64,000 nucleotides of DNA from Drosophila miranda (taxonomy: Eukaryota > Arthropoda > Insecta > Diptera > Drosophilidae). The DNA lies in the NCBI RefSeq assembly GCF_003369915.1, contig NW_022881603.1, forward strand, positions 5,501,249 to 5,565,248, written 5' to 3'. Positions 1-10,863 of this stretch are shown here, in pieces. The notes below the pieces were generated by a model. That model ran no database searches and had not been told where the DNA came from. It saw only the letters and a program-made list of their open reading frames with translations. How positions within the stretch are numbered: position 1 is the first letter of the stretch; each line of letters starts with the position of its first letter. The translations under genes were made by a program, and so were the position numbers.

Positions 1-404
1 AATAACAGAGTTAATAAAAGCTCTATTTAAAGCTCCCAAAAGCTTAGTAGAGTGGGGAAAAGAGGGTGAGAGGGAATGTGTCGCTGGGGATCGCGCATTT
101 CGTTGACTAGCTAAATTTTTGCGGCTCCACAAAATTCGCCGGCAACGGTGCTGAAGGGGTGGGGGAGGGTGAGGGGGAGGGGGAGGGGTTGAGGGAGGGA
201 GAGATCCAGCGGACTTATGATCTTTGGAAACGGTGAAATTTAATTCCAAAAGTCAACATTTTGTGGGCAAAGCAGAAAATTAAGCTGATGCAAAAAGAGG
301 GGGAATATTGGGGGGAGACAAAGCAAATGTTGGCGATACATACATACATATGCATCTGTATGTATATGAGTGCTAGTTTTCGTGGAAGATATACATATGG
401 ATAT
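1..404. other. non-coding DNA, nothing recognised
   Basis: G-rich and purine-rich stretches occur around 155-200. Short frames on both strands have no recognisable domain and overlap one another. I see no gene, RNA or element here. Confidence 0.5.
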
Positions 405-676
405 AAAGTGAAAGTTCTCTTGGGTGGACACTCATTGGGAGATCATTTAAGTAAGAGAGCCTTTATTGTACCCATGTACAAAAATCACACTGTTCACTGA
501 TGACCCAGATTATACGACACTGATAGTAGTACAAGTATGTAAAGTGAAAGTTCTCTTGGGTGGACACTCATTGGGAGATCATTTAAGTAAGAGAGCCTTT
601 ATTGTACCCATGTACAAAAATCACACTGTTCACTGATGACCCAGATTATACGACACTGATAGAAGTACAAGTACGG
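405..676. repeat. 136-bp tandem duplication (two units)
   Basis: Units 405-540 and 541-676 are nearly identical, differing at only three or so positions near their 3' ends (tagtag versus tagaag, tatgt versus tacgg). They abut directly. No coding content is recognised in the unit. The near identity points to a recent duplication. Confidence 0.9.
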
Positions 677-3180
677 TGAAAAGACCGTATTAGTGCTACT
701 GTACAATATGTATGTGCACCGAAAAGTATAATTTATGTACCGTTTTTAAGTTTATCATTAACAGACACGATTTACACGATTTTTTGTAGTTTTAGTTTTT
801 AGGTACTCGTAAACTCCACTGCATTATTCATAATTTTCTGATATTTGTAAGGTTTTTCCGGACCGAAAAAAAGCAAACCCAATGTCGAATCATTCGGTCG
901 ATGGTGAGGTTGCCCGTGATCCAGTGCTCTGAACTCGGCTCAGGTTCATTTGCATTGCAGCCCTGTGCCTGCGCGGTCGTATCGAATCACCCTTTATGTG
1001 GAGCACCAGCGCTAGCGCCTAGAGAGCATATCAAAACGCCAGTGGTGGACACGGGCAGCACACCGAAATAACAATGGACACATGCAGAGACCACACAAGA
1101 CACACATACACTCAAAATACTGGAGAAGTTTTGAAAACATTTAACCGTTTCACCTCGCTGAACGCCTGGCACGAATGAGCAAATTAAGCAAACGAACTAT
1201 AGCCACTCCAAAAAAAAAGAGAAAAAAAGATCCGTATCCAACTCTGTTTTGGGCTAAAATTACCAAACACGGCAGCACCTTTCAACTTAATCTCTTGGCA
1301 AAATTCCTTTAAAAGATATGAGATGAAATGAGCAAATTAATAGCAAATAATAATAATAATGATCCCCTACTTATAGGAAAAGCGTAATTGCAGTGATATT
1401 GCACATATGATTGCGCATAAGAAACGTAAAGAGCGTGCCATAAAAAGCACAGTTAAGCTGATTACGAACATGACACTACAATGGCAGTCGGCAGTCGGCA
1501 TGGCAACCACTGGCTGGCTCCGCTCTGGCTCTGACTGCAACAATGAAGCCGATTCTTGGCGCTGCGCTGCCGCTTTTCATAGAATACCCGGCGTATTGAA
1601 ATGTCACGCAAGCAAATTACATAAATGGTGTAGCTTCCGCTTGAAGAGCGGAGAGAAGCAGCAACAAAAATCAGACACCGATGCATCAGGGGAGAATAGT
1701 AGGAGAGAGCCTATGCGATTTGCACGTACGAAAACAACTGTTACGAGGCGAGGAATGGAACGGCAAAAGGTAACCCAGCAATGGGCCAATGGACTGCAAT
1801 GGAAAAGAGAGAGAGAGAGGGGGGGAGAGGTACAGATGGAACTAGAAGGAGAGGACTTCGCTAGATCCAAACAATTTCCGAGCTGCTCTCACGAACCTAA
1901 CGGTTACGTTACTCTCTCGTTCCGACTCCAAAATCTTCTTCTGCCAAAACTGTTAAGCCACAAAACCTTGCTTTGCATTTGAATTTCTTTTCGTTCGGAG
2001 CCCACTGACCAACTTCACGGTTTGTTAACAATTTAATGTGCCTACAAATTGCCCAAGTCTTGAGTTTCTTTGGTCATGCTTGGCTCTTTCGTCGCGCCCA
2101 CTGCCAAAGAACCTGAGAATTTGTCTGGGAGGAAAACTAAATGCGTAGAGGCACGTGCTCCGTGCTCTTGGCCAGCGTTCGCTAGGAGTTGAGCAGCATA
2201 GCAAACAATCAAAAGTTGTAATAAATACTACTTTGCTTTGCGTGTTGGCTGCGAAAATGAAATGCCCAGCAACTGTGTGAAATTTTTCTCTTTATAATCG
2301 TTATTATTTTATGGCCATCCCATCACGGTCTCGCTGCGCAAGCAGTATTTTGTAATTTTACTTTTCCTTCATTTCGATGTTGGAAAATCAATTTGGCCGT
2401 GAAATTGGGGAGGCAGCAAAACGTGCTTTTTGCACCCCAACAAAAGGGAATTTTTTTTTGCGGCGACGCAGTTGTTGAAGACAGCCGGCACCCTGAAGAG
2501 ATCAAGACCCAACCTCAATCTGCAGTAGGTACTCGTATGTACATACATAAATATGTATGTTGCCCAGCATAAACAAGAATCTGAATGAACTTGAGGCAGG
2601 GAATGGCCAAAACATTGTTTTTTGTGCAGGTCTGTTACATAGGAATAAATTATGTGTGTATATGGTATATTTTCGGGTTGGTCTGATGTATGAAATCATT
2701 TCCGCTTTCCATGAGGTTATCCTATTGTAGAGCATGGCATGACATAAGTGGGGTGTGGTTGTGGTGCCCATAGGCTGTGGAAAACACTTGTCCGTCAACG
2801 ACTAAAGTTAATAATTAACTGCCAAACGTGACACGCCCTGACGGGGGAGAGCTGTTGTACAGCAGCTGCTAAAAATCAATAAGCTACCGAAACTGCAACG
2901 ATTTCTGGACTGCCCTTTCCCAGAGGTTTATAAATAAAAGGAAATTGCAGAACGTAGTTACATGTTAAATGTACTGCGTGTGTGTGTGGGGGAGAGGGGG
3001 AAATCACATGACTACTTCTTACACAAAAGATGGGAAAATATAAGCCCAGACACCAAGTCCCTTTCACTTTATTTGTTTACTGCTAAAAAATATGTTAGGC
3101 AAATGAATGAATGCCAAAGATGCTGATGCTGCTGTTGCCACAATGGAAAATAGTAAAGAAACGAAACCAATTTGTATGTA
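677..3180. other. intergenic or intronic DNA without recognised gene
   Basis: About 2.5 kb with AT-rich tracts, a short AG/GA run near 1805-1830 and a GT run near 2980. The longest frame (1407-1982, plus) has low-complexity composition and no domain, and shorter frames overlap it on the opposite strand. Nothing supports a gene; an unrecognised intron or UTR remains possible. Confidence 0.45.
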
Positions 3181-4325
3181 CACTGGTGCTCATACACTTA
3201 AGCCACAAGAACTACACCAAGAATTTAAGCGAATTTCAAGAAAAGTTTTTATTTTACAGCTCCCATTTTTTGTCCCAAATTAGTTCTATATGTCAGTGTT
3301 TTAATACAACAACAACCAAGTTATGAAAATATATAGTCAGCGAAATAATTAAAAAATCTGAAATCATCTCCAAAATATCCTGCTCATATACTTAAGCCAG
3401 CTCAAAAAAATGGTTAAAAAAGTTAAAATTTGCCCAGTATTCCTAGTATTTTTAATAAAACTACTTTAATATTTAGCAGGATGACCTTTCTGCTTAAGAA
3501 AAGTGGACCAACGCCTTGGTATTGAATCTACAGGACGTGAGCACTGTTGAGGGGTGATTTTCCTCCATTCTTCCTGTAAAATTTGACACAAATCCTTTTA
3601 ATTGCTGGTTTTTTTTGGGCAACGACTTGGTTTAGAATTCCCCACAAGTTCTCTATAGGGTTCTGGTCGGAACTCTGCGGAGGCCATTACAAAACATTGA
3701 TTCCCTCTTGGTTAACCCACGACTTGACTATCCTGCAGCAATGTATCGGGTCCTTGTCCTGTTAAAATATCCAGGCAAGTGGCAATTTATGGGCATGTTC
3801 TCCAGATAATGTGTTACTCAGAATGTCTATCTACATTTCGGCATTCATAATACTTTGAATCTTCACCAGGGGACCTAAGCCCGATGCGGTGAAACAGCCC
3901 CAGACCATGATCGAAGCGCCACAATGTTTAACGGTCTTCTTTGTGTATTCTGGAGTTAATTATTTGTTGGGAGGACGTCGTACATATAGTTTACCATCAC
4001 TTCTAAAGACATTAAACTTGGATTTTTCGATCCAAACAATCATATTTCAAAAATTGGGACCTTGGTGAGTATGCACTGTGGCGAATTGAAGGCGCTTTTT
4101 AACATTCATGATGGATAGCAATGGGCTTAGGTCCCCTGATGATTTCAGATTTTTTAATTATTTCGCTGACTATATATTTTCATAACTTGGTTGTTGTTGT
4201 ATTAAAACACTGACATATAGAACTAATTTGAGACAAAAAATGGGAGCTGTAAAATAAAAACTTTTCTTGATATTCGCTTAAATTCTTGGTGTAGTTCTTG
4301 TGGCTTAAGTGTATGAGCACCACTG
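3181..4325 (-). mobile_element. Tc1/mariner-type DNA transposon, non-autonomous remnant
   Basis: A 1,145-bp element is bounded by TA dinucleotides at 3179-3180 and 4326-4327, the usual Tc1 target. Its ends are 188-bp inverted repeats (3181-3368 and 4138-4325) that differ at about three positions. The interior encodes the C-terminal half of a Tc1-like transposase on the minus strand. The segment for the N-terminal DNA-binding domain is missing, which explains a length well short of the usual 1.6-1.7 kb. A short piece next to the right repeat (about 4124-4139) is the inverse of an internal piece near 3866-3884, so there has been internal rearrangement. Long inverted repeats recall the Minos/Paris/S-type group, but I cannot name the family. 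Confidence 0.9.
3595..4056 (-). pseudogene. Tc1-like transposase remnant
   Basis: Minus-strand translation gives three landmarks of a DD34E transposase in the correct order. Near 4021-4047 the WSDESKF box reads WIEKSKF, so the first catalytic Asp is lost. Near 3870-3930 there is a KHCGASIMVWGCF-like block, and near 3755 the second-Asp motif reads QDKDPIH. Near 3640-3690 the WPPQSSDQNPIENLW block keeps the final Glu. In-frame stops precede QDKDPIH and the WPPQ block. Without the first Asp and with stops this copy cannot make transposase; at best it could be mobilised in trans. Confidence 0.85.
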
Positions 4326-5014
4326 TATAAGCCACCACGCACCACCACCAAGCAGAGATGGAGACAAGAGACAGCCCACAGATCAGACGTCAATATCGAA
4401 AGTTGGTTGCAATACGCACCTGCTGCCGCTACTGCTGCTGATGCTGATGCTCCTCCTCTCAGGCTGCACTTGACTGCGTATATCAATTCGCCAATAATCG
4501 TTTCGTTTAGTGCCTGGTGCCGTAGTTGTAGGTTTTCCGACTTCCACTTGACTTTGACTCTCCTGGGCGCGCGAGAAAGCACCGCTAATGAGCGAGGAAA
4601 GCGGACGTACCCGTATAAGATACTCAGAGCCCAGACCAGGTTGTTGTTGCTGCTGCTGCTGCTCGCACACACACACACACACACAAAACAATTTGTTCTT
4701 TTTTTTAACACGTTATTGAATCTCTTTCACCGAACCAACTGGTTTTTACTGCTCGCTAAATACATACACATTACCAACCACTTTCCTGGGTTCTTCTCTT
4801 TTATTTCGCAAGTCAAACGACTATTTCCGCTCTACCAAAACACTCCAGATTTTGGTGATTTTTCACTACACAATTTTGATAATCACGAGGTATTTACTTA
4901 AAACTTCCAGGTGTTTTAAATGACAGAGCGGCTTAGGCGGAAATTTGAGCGCGGTGTCAGCTGATTAGCGATGACAACAAGCTTGCATATTAGAGAAATT
5001 TGAGGGCGATGCAG
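4326..5014. other. non-coding DNA with simple repeats
   Basis: Holds the triplet and CA runs at 4641-4685. Open frames on both strands across 4223-4901 owe their length to those repeats and to Tc1 inverted-repeat sequence, so I do not call a gene. Confidence 0.5.
4641..4685. repeat. TTG/CTG triplet run followed by (CA)n
   Basis: Short TTG then CTG triplets run into about ten CA dinucleotides. This is a compound microsatellite with no gene attached that I can see. Confidence 0.85.
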
Positions 5015-5660
5015 GTCCCTCAGAAATATACCGAGCAACGTCGCAAATTTCAAAATATACCGCAAATATACTGACGAAGTATTAGTCCATCATATTCCTA
5101 GTTTTTGATGTTCGGTTGAATAATACTAGCTGGCCAAGACCCTCAGTGCTGAACTCATAATTTTATCCAATTTATAAAACAATTTCCTACAAGACTGGTT
5201 AAATTTAAGTTTTCACCTTTATTGCCTTGCTGATAAAATAAGGTTTAAACAAAACCGGTGCGCAACAATTTCCACAAAATTCATTTCCCTACATGGTAAC
5301 TACACAATTGCTACAATTGAACTACATTTTAATGTAATTAACAATTTTTTTCAAATAAGTGCAAGTGTAAAAAAACCTCCGTTTTGACAATTAATATTTT
5401 GATTGCAAACGATCAGGAATTCGATGCTGATCGTGAATTAGTATTCGATTTGGCGTGGGACATGGCTCTAAATGGCATTTCTACACGGTTTCTACATTGG
5501 TGCACTGGGCAAGAGGGTGAATCCATAAAGCGTCTTAAAATGTGCTGGAAAATACTATTAAAAGTATGCAATTTGCAAGTTGTGTGAGATAGACGTGGTG
5601 GTAAGAAAATCAGTGTGACGACTCTCAGAAATATACCAAAATATATACCGCTGACACAAT
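5015..5660 (+). repeat. promoter-associated dispersed repeat, copy 1 (fullest copy, carries ORF)
   Basis: Starts with CCTCAGAAATATACCG and further TATACC motifs (5015-5090). Then come a block ending in TACTAGCTGGC (about 5100-5140), a CTTTATTG...AAGGTTTAAAC block (about 5218-5258), a CTCCGTT block and a small ORF remnant. It ends with a second CTCAGAAATATACC motif near 5632-5660. The same order, in part, recurs at 7205-7640, 7641-7782 plus 19183-19225, 23971-24478 (reverse), 42418-42690 and 43120-43262. No family is recognised; it could be a non-autonomous transposon or duplicated promoter DNA. Confidence 0.7.
5384..5587 (+). pseudogene. small ORF carried by the dispersed repeat
   Basis: A frame of about 67 codons begins, after a non-homologous start, with residues ANDQEFDADRELVF and ends in a stop at 5587. 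The segment from about 5403 matches a minus-strand frame at 23971-24077 (ANDQELYADHEMIF, then SNGIST), and the upstream DNA matches too, so the ORF belongs to the repeat. The second copy has in-frame stops. I do not recognise a domain. It may be a captured exon or the remains of an element-encoded protein. Confidence 0.4.
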
Positions 5661-6313
5661 CGAACTTAGCCCACTTAAGCCCACATATATAAACAGTTCA
5701 ACGATTTGTGGTAAATGGGGGAAAATATTATCAATTGTAGATTATCAATTTTCTCTGATCTTAAAAAAACTTTTCTAAAATCATTCCATGTTCATTATTT
5801 TCGGTGGAATATTAAAATACCCACAATGGGTTAATCGTTCTCCGTCAAAGATTGCGCTCCATGTGCCCACATCCAAGCATAGTCCTCAGAGAAACACTGG
5901 CAATTCCCAGTGCCCGCCATCGGTCATTTTTGGAATAGTTTCAAGCATTTAAAGTCGTGTCTAAACAAAAGGGGATCTCTCGATCTCTTACCCTATATAA
6001 ACGAGAATTTAGTTCGAGGCCTCATGTTGTTTTGTGGGTTTCGGTTTCAGTTGTAGTTGGTTAGAGCATTATAATTAGTCAAGATCAGGTGGAAATCGAA
6101 TCGAAGTGGCCAAAGATTATATAGAGAAAGATGAAGTGAAGTAAAGCAAGTGTTACACACAGGTGGGACGCACACGCAAATCAGTGCAGAATGAAATACA
6201 ATAGTGCGACAGTTGGACATTACCTAATTTATTGTAACAATTCTCCTTTTAAAAGGTTGGGTAAGGAACGGTAGCACATGTACATTTAATAAAAGTAAAG
6301 TTTCGTTTCCATT
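5661..6313. other. intergenic DNA between repeat copy 1 and Glo1
   Basis: Contains a fragment near 5810-5850 (TTAAAATACCCAC...GGTTAATCGTT) that also appears near 7400-7440, plus the TATA-box candidate below. No protein gene is visible. Sequence just 3' of the Glo1 stop (around 6283) holds an ATTAAA poly(A) signal on the minus strand. Confidence 0.5.
5990..6060 (+). promoter_or_regulatory. candidate TATA-type core promoter
   Basis: CTATATAAAC at about 5992 is followed roughly 27 bp later by a TCATG and, further on, by a TCAGTT initiator-like sequence. No plus-strand ORF follows before Glo1 on the other strand, so it would drive a short non-coding or lost transcript. This is suggestive only. 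Confidence 0.25.
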
Positions 6314-7136
6314 CTATTTCCGAACGGTGTAGGCATTGAAAATCTCAATCCAGTAGCCGTCGGGATCTTTGATGCAGGCCAATCCCTTCATGCGGCCATC
6401 GTCTGGTTTCTTCACAAACTCGACTCCCTGTTCCTCGAATCTGTAGGGCTTGCATGGTTAGACAAAGTTTTTAAATCTTATGAAATGATTGTTTACCGCT
6501 TGCAGGCAGCATAGACATCAGGAACCATCAGTCCAATGTGGACAAAGCCACTGGGTTCGCTGTTTCCGTTGTGATAGATCTGCTTCAAGTCATTTTCAGT
6601 GCCCCAGCTGCTATAATTATAGAAAGCCATTTACACTCCCTCATCTACAGCACAAAAGGAACACTTACTGGGTCAACTCAATGGTTGCCTTGCTGCTCAA
6701 CGCCCAGCTCCTGCGCTCCTTGGGATCCTTGGGTATATCGTCGGCACTCTCATAGCTGCAGTTGAGTAATATGAAAAGTAATTGTCATTATAGATGTCCG
6801 ATAGGGGAGCTAGGCACTTAGATAAGCGAGTGACGTCTGGTCTGCCCTTTCCACTTAACCTACCCCATGAAATACAAAGAAAACATGGACTCGGGGAAGT
6901 CCAATTTCGCCAGCAATGTCATGCCTAGGACGCCTGTAGCGACTTCCGGGGGTCCTTAATGCGATACATGGTTTGTTGGAACAGAAATTCCTATATAGAA
7001 TATCGCAATGACGCGTGTTAATGGATTCTACTCGATCGGCCTTTTTCTGCAATGTCTTGGTTACCTCTGTTGCCTTATCCGGCTTTTTGCACAAGGCTTC
7101 GGCCTCGGCATTGCTTATGCCTGTGACATCACCCAT
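6314..7136 (-). pseudogene. Glo1: glyoxalase 1 (lactoylglutathione lyase), frameshifted copy
   Basis: Glyoxalase I isomerises the methylglyoxal-glutathione hemithioacetal to S-lactoylglutathione in the cytosol. Five exons read on the minus strand: 7065-7136, 6864-6990, 6669-6755, 6497-6610 and 6314-6440, all with GT-AG junctions and matching phases. Family motifs are clear: a NAEAEALCKKPD N-terminus, [59 protein letters not shown] and [15 protein letters not shown]. In exon 2, after DPRKSL, ten bases are missing near 6940 (the family has PFYTG here) and a TAG follows three codons later. The exons total 527 nt; adding ten gives 537, exactly 179 codons. All other exons stay readable, so the break looks recent. 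A sequencing error of ten bases is unlikely. Confidence 0.92.
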
Positions 7137-7204
7137 TTCGTAGTATTTCAATTTTTCAATCGCACCTGTTGACAACAAAATTTTTATCTTTTTGCGCAAG
7201 GCGT

Positions 7205-7640
7205 CCGCCTCAGAATTATACCGAAATATACTGTCTCATTTTTAAAAATATACCGTAAATATACCGATGAAGAAACAAACTTAAACTCCCTCTATTTAAA
7301 CAGGATAACAACTTCAGCTATGCCGCGGAAATAATATTGATAATAATTCCTTTATTTCCTCTTTACATACAAAACATACAAGCCATAATTTCCGTGGATA
7401 GTATTTTAATACCCACTGGTCGACACTAGGTTAATCGTTTTATATCCATGATCGGAAATCATTGATTTTGATATTCGATTTAATATTACTAGCTGGCTAG
7501 GACTTCCATACCTGAACACATGATTTTATTCGATTGATACATCAATTTCCTTCAAGATTGGTTAGTTTTAAGTACTCCCTTTTATTGTATTTTTTCTAAA
7601 AAAAAGTTTCTGCGAAAAAGGTCAAACAAATAAAACGTAA
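7205..7640 (+). repeat. dispersed repeat, copy 2, abutting Glo1 start
   Basis: Begins CCTCAGAATTATACCG 69 bp upstream of the Glo1 start codon and carries several TATACCG motifs to about 7272. After an interrupting segment the TACTAGCTGGC block recurs (about 7490), then the CTTTTATTG block (about 7578). The arrangement matches the copies next to mRpS17 and spag. Confidence 0.65.
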
Positions 7641-7782
7641 GTGAATAATTAATTTTCCATTGCTAAATTTTGATGTTCCATTGAATAATGCTGTCTAACT
7701 AAGAGTCTCAGCCCTGCCTACATAATTTGATGCCATTGATGAATACATTTTCTATAAGATTAACTACTCTTAAGTACTCCTT
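7641..7782 (+). repeat. dispersed repeat, copy 3, left part
   Basis: Similar to the middle of copies 1 and 2 (CATTGAATAATGCTG..., CCTACATAATTTGATGCC..., TTAAGTACTCC). It is cut by the LTR-element nest at the CCTT target site; its continuation is at 19183-19225. Confidence 0.6.
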
Positions 7783-7970
7783 TGTAAACTTTTAATAGCA
7801 CGGTTTTATTATATGTTCTTCTTTCTTGATCGTCGTATTCGAATGAATGTGTGTTGGCATATCGATACTTGTCCTCGACTATCGAGTACATTGGTATTTC
7901 TTATAATACTATCGATGAGTAAATCTTAAACTAATATTCAAATCTTATAAACTAATATTCATATCTTACA
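7783..7970 (-). repeat. 3' LTR of the gypsy-like element
   Basis: 188 bp; on the minus strand it runs TGTAAGATATG...GTTTACA. It contains an AATAAAA poly(A) signal near 7806 (minus). It matches 14481-14531 plus 19062-19182 closely except for an 11-bp difference beside the ATCGATACTTGTC motif. No convincing polypurine tract precedes it. Confidence 0.85.
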
Positions 7971-8076
7971 TTCGGGCAACCTGACTACAGATCGCCCACG
8001 ATCTACACACTAAAGCATACAGTTGGTTAAACATTTCTTATTCGGTATTGTCTTACTTAACATACTATTTCATCGA

Positions 8077-9717
8077 TTAACAACATGAGACCATGGTTTT
8101 ATCCTTACACTCTACCCAGGGTTTAAGCCTTGCTGGTTCTAGTATACTTCGGAATGGCATTTGAGTCAACTGACAGTCCTCAATGTCGACAACCTCATAA
8201 CGATCATTATCCAATACTCTATTGATCCTGTACGGTCCTCGATACTTTGGTGCGAACTTCTTATTGATCCCCGGTGTTGTGTCCACATGCCGGACTGCTA
8301 CATAGTCACCAGGTTCATACTTTAATAGAGCCCCATGATTATGGGCATACATCTTCTCATTTCTTTTCTGCGACAACCGTATGTTCTCACTTGCTATTTA
8401 TCTTATAGTTTCCAACTCTCTAAGTTCTGACGCTAACTTCTCCTCTAGATATTCGGTTAATTCATCTACAACGGGTCCTTTCTGGGGTATTCCAAATAAC
8501 AATGTGCTAGGTGTCTTTTTCGTACAGCTGTTAACGGAGTTATTAATGGCGTGCTCTACCTTGCTCATCAACCTATACCAATCGGCTTGCTCAACTGGCT
8601 CTGACAGTTTTCATAACATAGGAGTAAGAACACGATTCACCCGCTCCACTTGGCCATTCGCCTGCGGTGCACCTGTAGCTACCTTAATGTGCTCTATCCC
8701 TCTCTCCTGCAGAAAACTAGAGAACTCTAACGAGGTGAAACAGGTCCCACAATCTGATATTATCCTAGTAGGGCGACTATAGAAATCAAAATATTTACTT
8801 AAGGCATCCTTCGCTTCCCGCGTGCTGGTACTATTAACCGGGAACAATTTGACAAACTTAGTGAATGCATCTATTACCACAAGGAGGTGTTTTCGCTTAG
8901 ATCTAATACTCGGCAACGGACCCAAATGATCAGCATGTAGGGTATGAAAAGGAACACACGACTTTGGGATACTATGGAGCGTTCTGTTATGGATTGTTTT
9001 AGGCATCGAGTGTAGTATACACGGTAGACAGTTTCTGATGAACCTTGCCACTTTACTTCTCATTGACGGAAACCAGTAGGTCCTCAAAAGGTCACTCACG
9101 CACTTCTCTGCGGCCAGATGTCCTAGTTTTTCGTGTGACCGCCTTATCAACTGCTCTTCCATACACATTGCTACATAGAAACATAGTTTGTTTTCACAAC
9201 TCCTCTTGTAAACAATACCATCTATCATTTCAAAATCTACTTCAATTCCATCCTCTAGCATTTTTCGAATCCTAACTACTTCCTTGTCTCGCATCTGTTC
9301 TGTTTGCAAAATCAAATCAACATCTTCTGGCGTTGCACCTACTACCCCAACTATCAATGATTTTAGTAATCTTTCCTCCTGAAACTCTAACTTGTCCCTC
9401 TCTACTGTATCCTCAACACATTTTTTCTCTTTATCTGAATTCCTACTACTAATGTACTTTCCTCCCCCCACCACATCGTTAACGCTTCCTCTAAATTGGC
9501 TCAAATCTCCAATTTCAATCTTCGATCCATCCTCTTCCCTATATTCACTATTCTCTATGTTATCTCTACAATCACTACCAAGGTTCTCTCTATCATCAGA
9601 CTTCCACCTATTTCCCAATCTACTTCCTACTGCACTTGATTCTCCACACTCAATCGAAGGGTTCTGTACGGTACTACTACGCTCTCTACTGATATTTAAT
9701 TCTCTACACTTAATCAC
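8077..9717 (-). pseudogene. gypsy-like integrase region, broken
   Basis: Minus-strand frames give an integrase in order. There is an HHCC zinc-binding head (HEKLGHLAAEKC...CLPC) and a catalytic core with Asp in HADHLGPLP, Asp in IISDCGTCF and Glu in NGQVERVNR. A basic C-terminal tail follows with a GDYVAVRH/KFAPKYRGPYRI segment, as in the SH3-like end of gypsy integrases. The catalytic triad is present. In-frame stops interrupt it just after NRVLTPML (near 8611) and before the tail (near 8398). Upstream of the HHCC head lies a long acidic linker of unclear role. Confidence 0.88.
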
Positions 9718-9801
9718 AGGGTTCTCTACGGTACCTCTATGCTCACTACCAGGGTTGTCTCTACTTACACTATTCCTTTTATATTGCTTTCTACTCTCAT
9801 C

Positions 9802-10863
9802 TTATTCTAAATTAGACTTTTCTAAACCGTATTTGACTCTATAACCATCCTCTAACATATTCGTCACTTGATCTTGTCTGCTCAGCGCATCAACGTGCGC
9901 CATACTGGCCCCAGGTCTGTGCATAATGGAGTAATCATAGTTCTCTAACTCTAGGGACCACCGTGCTATCTTAGGACTAATTGACTTTCTGGTTAACGTC
10001 TGTACTAACGAATTACAATCCGTGATTATTTTGAAGGACCTATGCTCCAAATATGCTCTAAAACGCCTCAATGCATAAATTATAGCCAATGTCTCTAGTT
10101 CGAAACTATGATAACGTGATTCTCTTTCTGTTGTTTTGCCGGAATAATAGGACACAGGGTGCATCTTCCCATCATCTTGTCTTTGCATCAGTATTGCGCC
10201 ATAACCGTATGAACTTGCGTCTGTATGTAATTCCGTTTCTCTATTTGGGCTAAAAATGGCTAATACTGGAGGATTTGCCAACGCATTCTTAAGAGTTTCA
10301 AACGTCTTCACATGTTCTCTATTCATGGGAAACGGACCACCTTCTTTTAACAACTGCACCAAGGGCTTAGCTGTCGTCGCAAATGACAACATGAAACGTC
10401 GAAAATACGAAAAGAATCCCAAGCATGAGTGCAGTGCTTTTACATTTTGAGGGACTGGGTATTTTTTCAAGGCCTCAATATGGGAATCACTAGGAACTAT
10501 TCCGTTTTGATTAACTTTATACCCCAGGAAATCGATGTTTCGATTGACAAACCTAGACTTTTTTAGATTTATCTCTAAATTTTGCTCGCTAAACCGAATG
10601 CATAGTCTTTTTAATATATCCATGTGTTCTTCAACTGTTTTAGTCGCTACTAATATATCATCCATGTACACTACAATGCTTTTTTTCAAGAGCTCCGAAA
10701 TAAATCTTTGAAAAATAGCGGATCCATTTTTTAACCCAAAGGGCATTCTCAAGTACTCATACTGTCCTTGCGGTGTCACAAACGATGTATACGGAACTGA
10801 TTTTTCTTCTACGCCTATTTGATGATACCCACTTTTCAAATCTATAATGGAAAAACAGCACAT
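9802..10863 (-). pseudogene. gypsy-like reverse transcriptase/RNase H segment
   Basis: A frame of about 353 codons starts at the RT motif A (FSIIDLKSGYHQI, catalytic Asp kept). It has PFGLKNGSAIFQRF, the YMDD box (VVYMDDILVA) and the FLGYKV thumb block. RNase H follows with HTDASSYGYGAIL, the FELETLAIIYALRRFRAYL helix and a TDCNSLV Asp. The start of RT is in another frame (10842-11703) and the junction has lost roughly fifty codons, so no full RT is encoded. Confidence 0.9.

Noticed and set aside
1407-1982. 191-codon plus-strand frame as a gene
   Set aside because: Composition is irregular and partly low-complexity, no domain is recognisable, similar-length frames exist on the opposite strand, and no splice or promoter context supports it.
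4407-4901. 164-codon plus-strand frame
   Set aside because: Its length comes from the CTG and CA repeats; two minus-strand frames overlap it and none has a domain.
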